Of a stretch of 64,000 nt of DNA, positions 7,988 through 16,638 are shown one piece after another (the stretch's first letter is position 1; each line of letters starts with the position of its first letter). This stretch comes from Bacillus sp. (in: firmicutes). Lineage in GTDB: Bacteria; Bacillota; Bacilli; Bacillales; JACDOC01. Where the stretch lies: positions 81,300 through 145,299 of the forward strand of contig JACDOC010000007.1 in the NCBI GenBank assembly GCA_017656295.1, in the 5' to 3' direction. The notes beneath the pieces were generated by a model. That model was not told where the DNA came from, did no database searches, and was given only the letters and a program-made list of their open reading frames with translations. Position numbers and translations under genes: made by a program.

Positions 7988-9517
7988 TCATTTTTCTTGT
8001 ACTTGTTGTAAGCCATACACTTTTGAATATTTGTCTGATAAATAATCAATCAAATATTTCGCATTTAACCCTTCACCAGTTACATCTTTTAAAATTTCTA
8101 ATGGCTTTTTCATTTTTCCGTATTGATGGATATGTTCTGTTAACCAGTTTAAAATTGGTTTTGAATTTCCTTCTGCTAAAAGTTGATCAAATTGAGGTAA
8201 ATCTTTCAACATCGCGTGTTTAAATTGCGCTGCATACATATATCCTAGTGCGTAAGATGGGAAGTACCCAAAACTACCACCTGACCAATGTACATCTTGA
8301 AGAACGCCTTCGGCATCATTTTGCGGACGAATACCTAAATATTGTTCATATTTCGCATTCCAAATCTCTGGTAAATCTTTCGCTTCCAATCCTTCGTTAA
8401 ATAGTCCTTTTTCGATTTCATAACGGATAATGATGTGTAATGGATACGTTAACTCATCCGCTTCAATACGAATAAGCGATGGCTTCGATTCGTTAATGGC
8501 TCGATAAAACTCATCAAGTGACACACCATCAAACTGGTTACCTGCAAACTCTTTTAATAAATCATAGTTATGTTTCCAGAAATAATAGTTTCTTCCGACA
8601 AAATTTTCATAAAAGAGCGATTGACTTTCGTGAATTCCCATCGAAGTACCTGTGCAAATAGGTAATCCGACTAATTCTTTCGAAATATTTTGTTCATACA
8701 AAGCATGTCCACATTCATGAATGGTTCCGAAAAGAGCTGTACGGAAATCATTTTCATCGTATTTTGTTGTGACGCGTACATCTCCTGGATTTAAACCAAT
8801 CATAAACGGGTGAACCGTTTCGTCTAGACGACCAGATTCAAAATCATACCCTAACTGTTCAAGCAGCTTTAAACTTAACGCTCGTTGGCGATCTTTCTGG
8901 AACTTGTGGTACAAAAAGTCGGTGCGTGGTTGATTGTTTGATTCCGAAATTGCCTTTACTAATGGAATGATTGCATCCCGTAATTCACCGAAAACTTGAT
9001 CGAGCGTCCGAACGGTCATTCCTGGTTCATAATGATCAAGCAATGTATCATAGTTCGTTTCTTTTGGTCCCCAATACTGAATAAAACGTTTATTAAATTC
9101 GACTAATCGTTCTAGATATGGTCTGAATAACTCAAAGTTAGCGGTCGATTTTGCTTCTTCCCATACAGATTCTGCTTTTGATTGAAGAACGACATACTCT
9201 TGAAACTCCTCAGCAGGAATTTTTTTATTCCGTTCATATTCTTCTTTACAATGTTCTAACACTTTCACCGTTGTTCCAAGAAGCTCTTGTTCCTGTCCAG
9301 TTAATTTTGCTAAGTAGGCTGCCATTTCTTCTGAAATTGACATTTTAAATACTTCTGATGATAAAGTACCGATTACTTCCGAGCGCTGCTCTATTCCTTT
9401 TTTAGGCGCTCCTGTCCGCATGTCCCAATACATGACACTGATTGCTTCGGAGTATGCCATCATTTTTTTGACATAGGATAAAAACTCTTTTTCTAAGTCT
9501 TTTATTATTTGAGACAC
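7988..9517 (-). CDS. ypwA: Metallocarboxypeptidase, M32 family (YpwA)
   Basis: 509-residue M32 (Taq-type) carboxypeptidase. The zinc motif HECGH lies at residues 267-271, followed downstream by the conserved IRIEADELTYPLHI stretch and by the DVHWSGGSFGYFPSYALG block typical of the family. The enzyme trims C-terminal residues from peptides in the cytoplasm. The frame is open to 9556, but the ribosome binding site GGGAGGG lies inside that extension; a GTG at 9517 with a six-base gap is the better start and agrees with the B. subtilis length of 501. Confidence 0.93.
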   Translation of the reverse strand: MSQIIKDLEKEFLSYVKKMMAYSEAISVMYWDMRTGAPKKGIEQRSEVIGTLSSEVFKMSISEEMAAYLAKLTGQEQELLGTTVKVLEHCKEEYERNKKIPAEEFQEYVVLQSKAESVWEEAKSTANFELFRPYLERLVEFNKRFIQYWGPKETNYDTLLDHYEPGMTVRTLDQVFGELRDAIIPLVKAISESNNQPRTDFLYHKFQKDRQRALSLKLLEQLGYDFESGRLDETVHPFMIGLNPGDVRVTTKYDENDFRTALFGTIHECGHALYEQNISKELVGLPICTGTSMGIHESQSLFYENFVGRNYYFWKHNYDLLKEFAGNQFDGVSLDEFYRAINESKPSLIRIEADELTYPLHIIIRYEIEKGLFNEGLEAKDLPEIWNAKYEQYLGIRPQNDAEGVLQDVHWSGGSFGYFPSYALGYMYAAQFKHAMLKDLPQFDQLLAEGNSKPILNWLTEHIHQYGKMKKPLEILKDVTGEGLNAKYLIDYLSDKYSKVYGLQQVQEK

Positions 9518-9581
9518 AAGCATCCCTCCCACTTGAAATCTTCTCCATTTTATCATATTTTTCAGAATAAAATAACAAAAA

Positions 9582-9606
9582 ATGCTTAGGAAATACTCCT
9601 AAGCAT
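9582..9606 (-). terminator. Terminator of ypvA
   Basis: ATGCTTAGGA and TCCTAAGCAT form a ten-pair stem, followed on the minus strand by TTTTTTGTT. The stem includes the ypvA stop codon. Confidence 0.8.
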
Positions 9607-11533
9607 GATGGTGAATAATCGGATCCACAGGAAAAATACGCTTTAACTTTTCAAAATAATCATTATACTCTTCTTTTGATATGAAAAGGTGGATATCTCC
9701 CTTATCTTGGCTAGTTCGTATAAGACGACCCATTCCTTGCCGTAATCGTAGCAACATGTACGGTAGATCGACTTCTTCAAACGGATTCGTACTATGTTTT
9801 CGTTTTGCCTCAAATACAGGATCGTTTGGCGGGAATGGCAGGGACATAATCATGACGTTCGATAAGGATTCACCAGGTACATCAAGTCCTTCCCATAAGT
9901 GATACGAACATAAAACGGTGTTCACATTCGATTGGAATTCTTCAACTAATTTACTTATTTCCTGATCTCCTTCATACAGCACCGGGTACGTAAGGGTATT
10001 GGACTGTTCATTCCACTTTCGAAAACGATTCATTTCTTCTTTGGAACGGAATAGGATTAACGTTCTCCCTTGCCATTTTTCAATCTGATTAGCCGTGTAG
10101 TCATATTGAAGGTTATTAAGATCTTCAACGATCACGTGAAGATTCATTTGCTCCTCATAATCAAACGGAGAAGATACAGAAAAGGTCAAAGCATCATCTA
10201 TTCCTAAGCTGTTCATGATATAGGAAAAATCTTTATTTTGTGATAAGGTCGCAGATGAAAAAATGAAAGGTATACGTTGAGAAAACACTTCCTCACGTAA
10301 AATTTCTTGGACGAGCCGTGGCATAATGACTAAAGACGACTCTCCATTCGATTCTTCAAACCAAACGATTCCGTCTTGCTTTTGACAAAATAAGGTTAAG
10401 GAATACAATGCTTGTTCTAAATATTCTTCAACTACTTTTAAATCGTATTCGTTTATAACATACATCTCCGCATCAAAGACCAATTCGTCTAGCAATTGTT
10501 CGATGCCTGTTTTTAGCCGTAACCCTTGTTGTACTAGTTCTTCTGATAAAATGATTTGTTGCCGCTCCGTACCTTCGATTGGCTTTGCCTGTTTCTTTAA
10601 TCGTGAAAAAAACTCATCGTTTAACTGGAGGATATGCTCAATGATCATCAACGTTTCTTCACGCACATCGTTGGCCATTAGTTGTGATAATAATTGTTCA
10701 AAAGTCGATGTCGTCACTTTATACGTCAACGCTTTTTGACAAGCGAATTCGAGCAAATGGCCTTCATCAAAGACAACACAGCTAGCCTCAGGAAGTAAAG
10801 GTAACTGGCCTTCTCTTTTTCTAGCGTCTTTTGTCCAAATATGTTCCATATAAAAATCGTGGGAGCAGACAATTAAATCAGCCGCTTTTCTGTAATACTC
10901 CCGATGCAAACTTTGACCACAACGATGACGTAAATCACAAGAGAAACAATCTTGCAGCGAATCCCAATTTATTTGTTTCCATTGCTCGTCGGTTAAGTGG
11001 GGATAATCGGTCCGGTCCCCATATTGATAAAACGATAGCATGGATCCTCGATCATATACAAATTCAGGTAATTGATCATATACTTGTAGAATCGCTTCAT
11101 CTTCCGTCCGCTCAATGGTTTGCTCTAACTTTTTTACGCATAAATATTGATTCCTTGATTTTGCTAATCGAACATCCACTTGCATGTTTAACGCTCGCTC
11201 GATTTTTCGAATGTCCCCTTCTTTTTTAACAAGTTGTTCAATTAACGTTTCATCCGCACAAGCAATAATAGCAGGCTTTCCTGTATAACGGGCGTAGCAA
11301 ATGGCATACAACAAGTAAACAATCGTTTTTCCTGTTCCAACACCTGCTTCGGCTAAGATTACTTTCTTTTCTTTAAACGCCTTTTCAAGTTGAAACGCCA
11401 TATATATTTGTTCATCACGGATTTCAAAACCTTGCTCTGGTAAATATTCATAAAAAACATCGCCTATCCACTCGGACAGTTTTTCATAAAAAGACTCATT
11501 TTTCGATATTGGAAATGGTAATGATTGTGCCAT
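9599..11533 (-). CDS. ypvA: DinG/XPD-type superfamily 2 helicase YpvA
   Basis: 644 residues. Walker A AEAGVGTGKT lies at residues 61-70 and the Walker B box is DEGH. Cysteines near residue 137 (YLCVKK) and in CFSCDLRHRC make a plausible 4Fe-4S cluster as in XPD-type helicases. The C-terminal helicase half ends with the RLRQGMGRLIRT arginine-finger motif. Unlike DinG at 32349-35117 it has no exonuclease domain. It is thought to act on DNA in repair. The start at 11533 has GGAGGGTACA just upstream, making the longer frame to 11578 unlikely, and it fits the 640-residue B. subtilis protein. Confidence 0.9.
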   Translation of the reverse strand: MAQSLPFPISKNESFYEKLSEWIGDVFYEYLPEQGFEIRDEQIYMAFQLEKAFKEKKVILAEAGVGTGKTIVYLLYAICYARYTGKPAIIACADETLIEQLVKKEGDIRKIERALNMQVDVRLAKSRNQYLCVKKLEQTIERTEDEAILQVYDQLPEFVYDRGSMLSFYQYGDRTDYPHLTDEQWKQINWDSLQDCFSCDLRHRCGQSLHREYYRKAADLIVCSHDFYMEHIWTKDARKREGQLPLLPEASCVVFDEGHLLEFACQKALTYKVTTSTFEQLLSQLMANDVREETLMIIEHILQLNDEFFSRLKKQAKPIEGTERQQIILSEELVQQGLRLKTGIEQLLDELVFDAEMYVINEYDLKVVEEYLEQALYSLTLFCQKQDGIVWFEESNGESSLVIMPRLVQEILREEVFSQRIPFIFSSATLSQNKDFSYIMNSLGIDDALTFSVSSPFDYEEQMNLHVIVEDLNNLQYDYTANQIEKWQGRTLILFRSKEEMNRFRKWNEQSNTLTYPVLYEGDQEISKLVEEFQSNVNTVLCSYHLWEGLDVPGESLSNVMIMSLPFPPNDPVFEAKRKHSTNPFEEVDLPYMLLRLRQGMGRLIRTSQDKGDIHLFISKEEYNDYFEKLKRIFPVDPIIHHHA

Positions 11534-11652
11534 TGTACCCTCCATATGCATTTGATTTATAGTCTTGGATAAAAGCAAAAAAACAACGTATGGACTACGG
11601 TCCTTACGTCATTTTTCTTAGCAATCATTAGGGAATGGGAAACATCCAGCCC

Positions 11653-12795
11653 CTACTTGTTTAATTGGGGCGGTTTTTCTCCCCAATATTGATAGTAATC
11701 AGTTTTAATAAATCCATTAAACAACTTTCGTTTTTTCGTTGCTTTTTTGCCATAAAAAAGTTCAAAATTTTCGTGTGCAGTCAAAAAATATTTAGACCAA
11801 GTCGGATACCGTTCAAACGTTTTTCCCATGTCCCGGTACATCAATTCCACTTCTTTTCGCTCTCCTAAACGCTCGCCATAAGGGGGGTTTCCTACAACTA
11901 CGCCGTAGTCTTCTTTCGTATGGAAGTCTTTTACTTGCATTTGCTTAAACGTGATTATATCCCCTAATCCAGCTTCTAAAGCATTGTCCTTCGCAATGTT
12001 GACCATCCGATGATCAATATCTGTGCCCATAATCGTTAATGGTTGGTCATAATTCGCTAAATCTTCCGCTTCTATGCGAGCCTCTTCCCAAATTTTTGGA
12101 TTCATCCACTCCCATGTTTCGGAAATAAAATCCCGGTTAAAACCTGGTGCAATATTTTGACCGATGAGCGCAGCCTCGATTGGAATCGTGCCTGAACCAC
12201 AAAACGGATCGACAAAAGGTCGCTCAGGAGTCCAATTCGTTAATAACACAAGGGCAGCCGCTAACGTTTCTTTTAACGGGGCCTCTCCTTGTCCCACCCG
12301 ATATCCACGTTTATGTAACCCAGAACCGCTCGTATCAATCGTTAATGTGGCGATATCTTTATGTAAAGCCACTTCAATTTTATATAAAGCACCCGTTTCT
12401 TCCAACCAAGCTTGTCGTTTGTAATGTTTCTTTAGACGTTCTACAATGGCTTTTTTGACGATTGCTTGACAGTCCGAAACGCTAAACAATTGAGATTTGA
12501 CAGATTTTCCTTGAACTGGAAAGTTGGCGTCTACTGGTAAGTAGTCTTCCCAATTTAATGCTTTCGTTCCTTCAAATAATTCCTCAAACGTACGAGCAGG
12601 AAATTCTCCGACGATAATTTTTACACGATCTGCTGTACGAAGCCAAAGGTTACTGCGAGCTATCGCTTGTTGGTCCCCTTTAAAAATCACTTTTCCGTTT
12701 TCTACTTGGCATTCATAACCTAATAAACGAACTTCTTTAGCAACAATGGATTCTATTCCCATTGCTGCAGTCGCTACTAATGTATATTCCTTCAT
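11653..12795 (-). CDS. ypsC: THUMP-domain rRNA guanine-N2 methyltransferase-like protein (YpsC)
   Basis: 380 residues with an N-terminal THUMP/ferredoxin-like RNA-binding part and a C-terminal Rossmann methyltransferase. The SAM-binding DPFCGSGT is at residues 196-203 and the N-methyltransferase motif NPPYGER near 306. It belongs to the RlmL/RlmK_L family, which modifies 23S rRNA. In B. subtilis the gene also sits next to rnpB. GGGTGG lies before the ATG at 12795. The space behind it (12796-13297) holds a repeat element and the rnpB terminator. Confidence 0.9.
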   Translation of the reverse strand: MKEYTLVATAAMGIESIVAKEVRLLGYECQVENGKVIFKGDQQAIARSNLWLRTADRVKIIVGEFPARTFEELFEGTKALNWEDYLPVDANFPVQGKSVKSQLFSVSDCQAIVKKAIVERLKKHYKRQAWLEETGALYKIEVALHKDIATLTIDTSGSGLHKRGYRVGQGEAPLKETLAAALVLLTNWTPERPFVDPFCGSGTIPIEAALIGQNIAPGFNRDFISETWEWMNPKIWEEARIEAEDLANYDQPLTIMGTDIDHRMVNIAKDNALEAGLGDIITFKQMQVKDFHTKEDYGVVVGNPPYGERLGERKEVELMYRDMGKTFERYPTWSKYFLTAHENFELFYGKKATKKRKLFNGFIKTDYYQYWGEKPPQLNK

Positions 12796-12876
12796 AATTC
12801 CACCCTTTATTTTCTATCATTGCATTTATGCTAAAAAAATCGACATTAGTTCCAAAAAACGTAAAGTCTTTTAAAA

Positions 12877-13137
12877 TAGGCTCTACCCTAAAATAACTGT
12901 GGATAACTTTTACTGTTATTTCATTCATCGGTGTGCCAATGGCAATTGGCATGAATGTCTGTAATGCATACTGTTGATATGTATACATTACGCTTGTGGC
13001 GGACGCTTTCCGCGGGCAAGGTGCAAGCCGCTTCCCTCGCTACGCTCAAGTAAGGGTCTTGCGGCTTCTTGTTCCTGCTGGAGTCGCCGCCGTGTAAATA
13101 ACTTGCTAAAAATCAACAATGACATATAACATAGCCT
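12877..13137. repeat. Intergenic repeat element, copy A (261 bp)
   Basis: This non-coding block recurs, inverted, at 19787-20046 with only scattered differences over its whole length. It contains the central segment GGCGGACGCTTTCCGCGGGC and a GC-rich internal inverted repeat (AAGCCGC.../...GCGGCTT), flanked by AT-rich arms with GTTATCCACAG-like sequence. No protein frame is conserved between copies. Similar GCGGACGCTTTCCGCGGGC blocks are scattered through many Bacillaceae genomes, so it is likely a mobile or miniature repeat, but I know no name for it. Confidence 0.85.
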
Positions 13138-13251
13138 ATAAATAAAAACCATGCATTTGAATATTTGATTCCTTAATATTCGAACCAATAATAAAACGTC
13201 TTCATACACAGTATGAACTTCTATCGCTTTTTTATAAATATGTATGATAAA

Positions 13252-13276
13252 AGCTCTCCTTTAATAAAGGAGAGCT
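13252..13276 (-). terminator. Terminator of rnpB
   Basis: AGCTCTCCTTT and AAAGGAGAGCT pair around a three-base loop; on the minus strand TTTTATC follows. It is 22 bases past the RNase P RNA. Confidence 0.85.
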
Positions 13277-13297
13277 AATTCTTAAACAATGTGTCGA

Positions 13298-13712
13298 TTA
13301 ATAACGTTCTATAAGCCATGTTCTGTACCTTCGTACTGCAAACGACTATACATCTCGTACTCCGGCGGTAATCATCTATCTACAGATAAGGATCACCTTA
13401 CCTGTCCTTCTCCTCGTTCATTTCCTCAGAGAAGGTGCCCCTACCATCATTTGGGTTTCTCGCTCGTGGGGTTTACCGCGTTCCACCCTTGCGATTTCTC
13501 ACAAGGCTACGTCACTGTGGCACTTTCAAGGTACTTATACCATATCCAAATGGACTTAGGTATGTTCCCTGCCGTCAGTCCAGTCGAAACCAGACTGCCC
13601 TAGCTTATGGATTCGCTAGGCACGATCACTACGGGCATCTCAGCACCGTGCGAGCATGGACTTTCCTCTACAAGGCGCATACGCTCCTTGCAGCGATTAC
13701 CCGAACGTTATT
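13298..13712 (-). ncRNA. rnpB: RNase P RNA, type B
   Basis: The minus strand reads AACGTTCGGGTAATCGCTGC at the 5' end, then GAGGAAAGTCCATGCTCGC, the universally conserved CR-I region, and closes with CATGGCTTATAGAACGTTA, which pairs with the 5' end. The length of about 415 bases and the arrangement match Bacillus type B RNase P RNA, and the location between ypsC and gpsB is that of B. subtilis. It is the catalytic RNA that matures tRNA 5' ends together with RnpA. Ends are judged from the pairing and may be off by a few bases. Confidence 0.95.
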
Positions 13713-13773
13713 AATCGTGTGTCCAAGAGTTCATTATATATGGAAATATGTAATTATGCAACGAAAAATTATA

Positions 13774-14073
13774 TCAATCAAACAATTTATTTCCAAATAC
13801 ATGTTTTTCTAAATTGGATAAACGCTTCAAGATATCAAAATTAGTCGTTCCTACTCCATTAGAAGGTTGTCGTTTCATTGCTTCATCTAGTTGTTTCTTT
13901 AAACGTAAATTTTCCTGTTGCAATTCTTCAATGATTTGGTGAAACGTTTCATAATCCTTAATAATAATATCTAAATATTTGTCTACTTCGTCTTGATTAT
14001 AGCCTCGAAAACTTGTTTTAAAATCTTTCTCTAAGATATCTTTAGCTGATAACTTTATTTTATCAGAAAGCAC
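13774..14073 (-). CDS. gpsB: Cell-division adaptor GpsB
   Basis: 99 residues, beginning at a GTG at 14073 after GAAGGTGG; the frame runs on to 14106 but the short form matches the 98-residue B. subtilis GpsB. An N-terminal DivIVA-like domain ([20 protein letters not shown]) is followed by a coiled coil and a C-terminal trimerising helix ending [15 protein letters not shown]. It shuttles penicillin-binding protein 1 between septum and side wall; ponA, its partner, lies at 23450. The conserved sequence makes the call secure. Confidence 0.95.
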   Translation of the reverse strand: MLSDKIKLSAKDILEKDFKTSFRGYNQDEVDKYLDIIIKDYETFHQIIEELQQENLRLKKQLDEAMKRQPSNGVGTTNFDILKRLSNLEKHVFGNKLFD

Positions 14074-14157
14074 GGAAGACACCACCTTCAATTCACACAA
14101 CATCATTTATATTCTTTCAAATATCAGTACGTTTGTCAATTTTTTATCCGATCAGTC

Positions 14158-14709
14158 TTATTCAATCCGTATTTCCTCTTCAACGATGGATTGTAAGTCA
14201 TACATCGTTACAAATCGTAAATCGTAAGGATGGGTTTGTTGATACTTTTTAGCTAAATCGTAAAAGTATTTCGGACTACCTTCTCTTTCTTCATCATACA
14301 CAATGATTGCTCCATCGCTTTTTTTTAGAAAAAATACATTTCGGTTAAAAAATTGCTTTGGGCTTTGATACTCTTCTTTCGATAAAGATTCTACATAATC
14401 GGCTTGAGAAAGGATCATTTCATAATATTCTCGATTTTGTTCATTCCAAAATCTTTCTTGATTTAAAAAAGGAGTTATCACTGCTAACTTTAAATGCGGA
14501 TAGTCCAGTTGAAGATCGAAAACGACCTCAGCCGCCCATAATTCCACTCCTATTGTACCACTAATCATAACCCACTCTAATCCATCATCGAGAAATGCCT
14601 GTAATTCTCTTTGAATTGCTTTTTTTATGTACGGAATTGCTTGATGGGACTGATTGTATATGCCTAATTCAAATGATTTATAACCCGTTACAACAACGAC
14701 TTTAGACAC
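14158..14709 (-). CDS. ypsA: SLOG-fold protein YpsA
   Basis: 183 residues of the DUF1273/YpsA family, with an N-terminal VVVVTGYKSFELGI nucleotide-binding strand-loop and VMISGTIGVELWAAEVV, typical of SLOG domains related to DprA and LOG. Overproduction affects cell division in B. subtilis, and the gene stays next to gpsB. The ligand is unknown. GTG start at 14709 behind AAGGTGA. Confidence 0.9.
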   Translation of the reverse strand: MSKVVVVTGYKSFELGIYNQSHQAIPYIKKAIQRELQAFLDDGLEWVMISGTIGVELWAAEVVFDLQLDYPHLKLAVITPFLNQERFWNEQNREYYEMILSQADYVESLSKEEYQSPKQFFNRNVFFLKKSDGAIIVYDEEREGSPKYFYDLAKKYQQTHPYDLRFVTMYDLQSIVEEEIRIE

Positions 14710-14793
14710 GTAAACTCACCTTCAAAAATAAAAATACAAGTTTCTCAAGATTCCATTGTAACATGTGATGCTTTCTTTACATACATTTATAAA

Positions 14794-14823
14794 GAAAAAC
14801 AAGGGAAAATCCCTTGTTTTTCT
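14794..14823. terminator. Terminator of cotD
   Basis: AAAACAAGGG and CCCTTGTTTT pair around a short loop with A and T runs on both sides, so it can stop transcription in either direction; it ends just past the cotD stop. Confidence 0.8.
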
Positions 14824-14828
14824 TAGAC

Positions 14829-15059
14829 TTAGCGAAATGGTGGCCATTGCGGCCCACAATTAAAATGTTGATGCGATGCTTCATTAACAACCGATTGTGT
14901 CTGCGGAAAATAATGCTGATGTTGGTACATATGATGGTTGACAGTTGTCGTATGAGTCGGATGAATGTGAGGTACAACGTAATTACAACAGTTGTGGTTA
15001 ACACAACATTTCGTTGGATGAACAATAGCTGGTAACACATGGCTAGGGTTACAATACAT
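14829..15059 (-). CDS. cotD: Inner spore coat protein CotD
   Basis: 76 residues, rich in His, Cys, Pro and Tyr: HVLPAIVHPTKCCVNHNCCN at the start and HFNCGPQWPPF at the end are typical of CotD. The protein is placed in the inner coat under the control of SigK in the mother cell. The promoter at 15099-15126 fits this. AAAGGAGAC lies before the ATG. The reading frame on the opposite strand is an artefact of low stop density. Confidence 0.88.
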   Translation of the reverse strand: MYCNPSHVLPAIVHPTKCCVNHNCCNYVVPHIHPTHTTTVNHHMYQHQHYFPQTQSVVNEASHQHFNCGPQWPPFR

Positions 15060-15098
15060 CCTATCAAGTCTCCTTTCATCAAAATCTGGTTTACACTA

Positions 15099-15126
15099 TA
15101 ACCTATGAATAGAAAGGAGAACATGT
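15099..15126 (-). promoter_or_regulatory. SigK-type promoter of cotD
   Basis: On the minus strand CATAGGTTA (15107-15099) matches the SigK -10 consensus CATANNNTA exactly, and ACA (15126-15124) lies 16 bases upstream as the -35 element. This fits late mother-cell expression of cotD. Confidence 0.65.
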
Positions 15127-15145
15127 ACTAATGAAACTACCTATT

Positions 15146-15247
15146 TTATAAGAAGGTATACAAACTTTCTTTCAAGTTCGATAAAATGATGGCTGTTAAA
15201 CAGACAAAAACAAAAAATAAAATGAGCAACGTACGTGATACCGACAT
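15146..15247 (-). CDS. Predicted 33-residue single-span membrane peptide
   Basis: ATG at 15247 follows GAGGGAG by five bases and the frame stops with TAA at 15146. The product MSVSRTLLILFFVFVCLTAI continues into SNLKESLYTFL, giving one clear transmembrane helix with a basic N-side. It sits between cotD and mrfB. No family is recognised; its strong ribosome binding site and clean composition argue for a real gene. Confidence 0.5.
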   Translation of the reverse strand: MSVSRTLLILFFVFVCLTAIILSNLKESLYTFL

Positions 15248-15355
15248 GAATACTCCCTCATTCTTCATTTTTTCACTCCAATACCGTATTGTACAACTTC
15301 CGTGAGGGAACGACAACTAACAAATATTAATTCCTTACTAATTTTCTGAATGGTA

Positions 15356-16627
15356 TCAAAGAGAATTATTTTTTTGTTTATTTTTCATTTTCTGGACCAA
15401 ACGTTGTTTCCTTTTTACAATATCGCTAAACAACTTTTCTTCCTTTTTTGTCCACGCTTCTTTCACCGGTAGTAAGTTTTCCGCTTTTTGCACGTACTCC
15501 AAAGCTAAGTTGAACGCTCGCTTCCGATGTTCATAAATCTTGGCGATTTCGATACAGGCGTCCAGCTGTAATGAACGTGATCCGTACTGAACTACTTGTT
15601 TCCACAACGTTAGAGCTTCGGAAAATTGGTTTCTTTTTTTATAAAGAGTTGCTAATTGATGTTTCGCTTGTATGGAAATCACTGTTTCCTCTGATGTAGC
15701 AGCTTGTTGATACAAATGTTTGGCATGGTCTTTCTCCCCGATATAGTCAAACCAGCGAGCCACTTCATATTGTTCCTCGTTCGATTGCCTTGGATCTTTT
15801 TGAAGGATTTGAAACGATAAATGGGTATATAACGTAATGAGTGATAGCACATCAAGTTCATTGTGCTGAAGAACTTTAATCATTCCTTCTGGATGTTTTC
15901 TCTCTACAAAATCAAAGTAGATCATCGGTGCTAAATGTCCAGGAACGTCATCGATTCGTTCAAAGCCTAATATTTCTTTTTCCACTTCTTTCAGTTTGAC
16001 AGACGATAACCGATGTTTCCATAAGCGCCGGGCCGCATGGTATAAATCAAAATGCCCAAATGGTGGCAGCTTTGGTACATGCTCTCTTATTAATGTATGT
16101 CTTGTTTTCACTTGCGGCCAATCAAAGGCTTTTCCGTTATACGTCACTAACGAATTGTAGTCAATTTGGTTTAAGAAACTTTCGTACAATGGAATTTCAT
16201 GACCAGGTGCCGGTAAGATATGTTGCTTTACGACTACCTCGTCCTGTTCAAAAAAAGCATATCCTAATAAAAATATCGTATTACCGACACCACCACCTAA
16301 ACCGGTTGTTTCCGTATCAAAAAAGAATAAGTCAAATGGCTGTAATCCTTTAGCTGATAACGGATGGATTCCTTCATACGTTTGCCATAAACGCATTGCT
16401 TCAAGAAAATCGGAAAATTGATACTTCCCATGTGTCATTGATATCGGATATCGTACTTCACGAATCAAACAATACGACCCGTTTGTAAAATACGGATGTA
16501 CTTTTGCCTTTTGCCACTCTTTTAAAAAAGGGATGTCGATCATCGGAGATGGTTCTTGTTCCGTTTTAGTCGTGTCCTCTCGAATCAAATATTGTTTCAT
16601 TCGATTCAATTTCGCCTTTAACATCAT
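15356..16627 (-). CDS. mrfB: 3'-5' exonuclease MrfB (YprB)
   Basis: 423 residues. A DEDD-type RNase H-like exonuclease domain starts at FFFDTETTGLGGG (acidic pair D104 and E106), with further acids in YNGKAFDWPQVK and HNELDVLSLI; a C-terminal TPR-like helical region follows. In B. subtilis YprB is MrfB, a metal-dependent exonuclease that acts with the helicase MrfA in a mitomycin C repair pathway separate from UvrABC. It is 11 bases behind mrfA. ATG codons at 16627 and 16624 both suit the AAAAGGAG site. Confidence 0.9.
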   Translation of the reverse strand: MMLKAKLNRMKQYLIREDTTKTEQEPSPMIDIPFLKEWQKAKVHPYFTNGSYCLIREVRYPISMTHGKYQFSDFLEAMRLWQTYEGIHPLSAKGLQPFDLFFFDTETTGLGGGVGNTIFLLGYAFFEQDEVVVKQHILPAPGHEIPLYESFLNQIDYNSLVTYNGKAFDWPQVKTRHTLIREHVPKLPPFGHFDLYHAARRLWKHRLSSVKLKEVEKEILGFERIDDVPGHLAPMIYFDFVERKHPEGMIKVLQHNELDVLSLITLYTHLSFQILQKDPRQSNEEQYEVARWFDYIGEKDHAKHLYQQAATSEETVISIQAKHQLATLYKKRNQFSEALTLWKQVVQYGSRSLQLDACIEIAKIYEHRKRAFNLALEYVQKAENLLPVKEAWTKKEEKLFSDIVKRKQRLVQKMKNKQKNNSL

Positions 16628-16638
16628 TCATTCTCCTT

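Noticed and set aside
13289..13812. Protein frames of 62-125 residues on the plus strand
   Set aside because: They lie within or opposite the RNase P RNA gene and have no protein-like features or ribosome binding sites.
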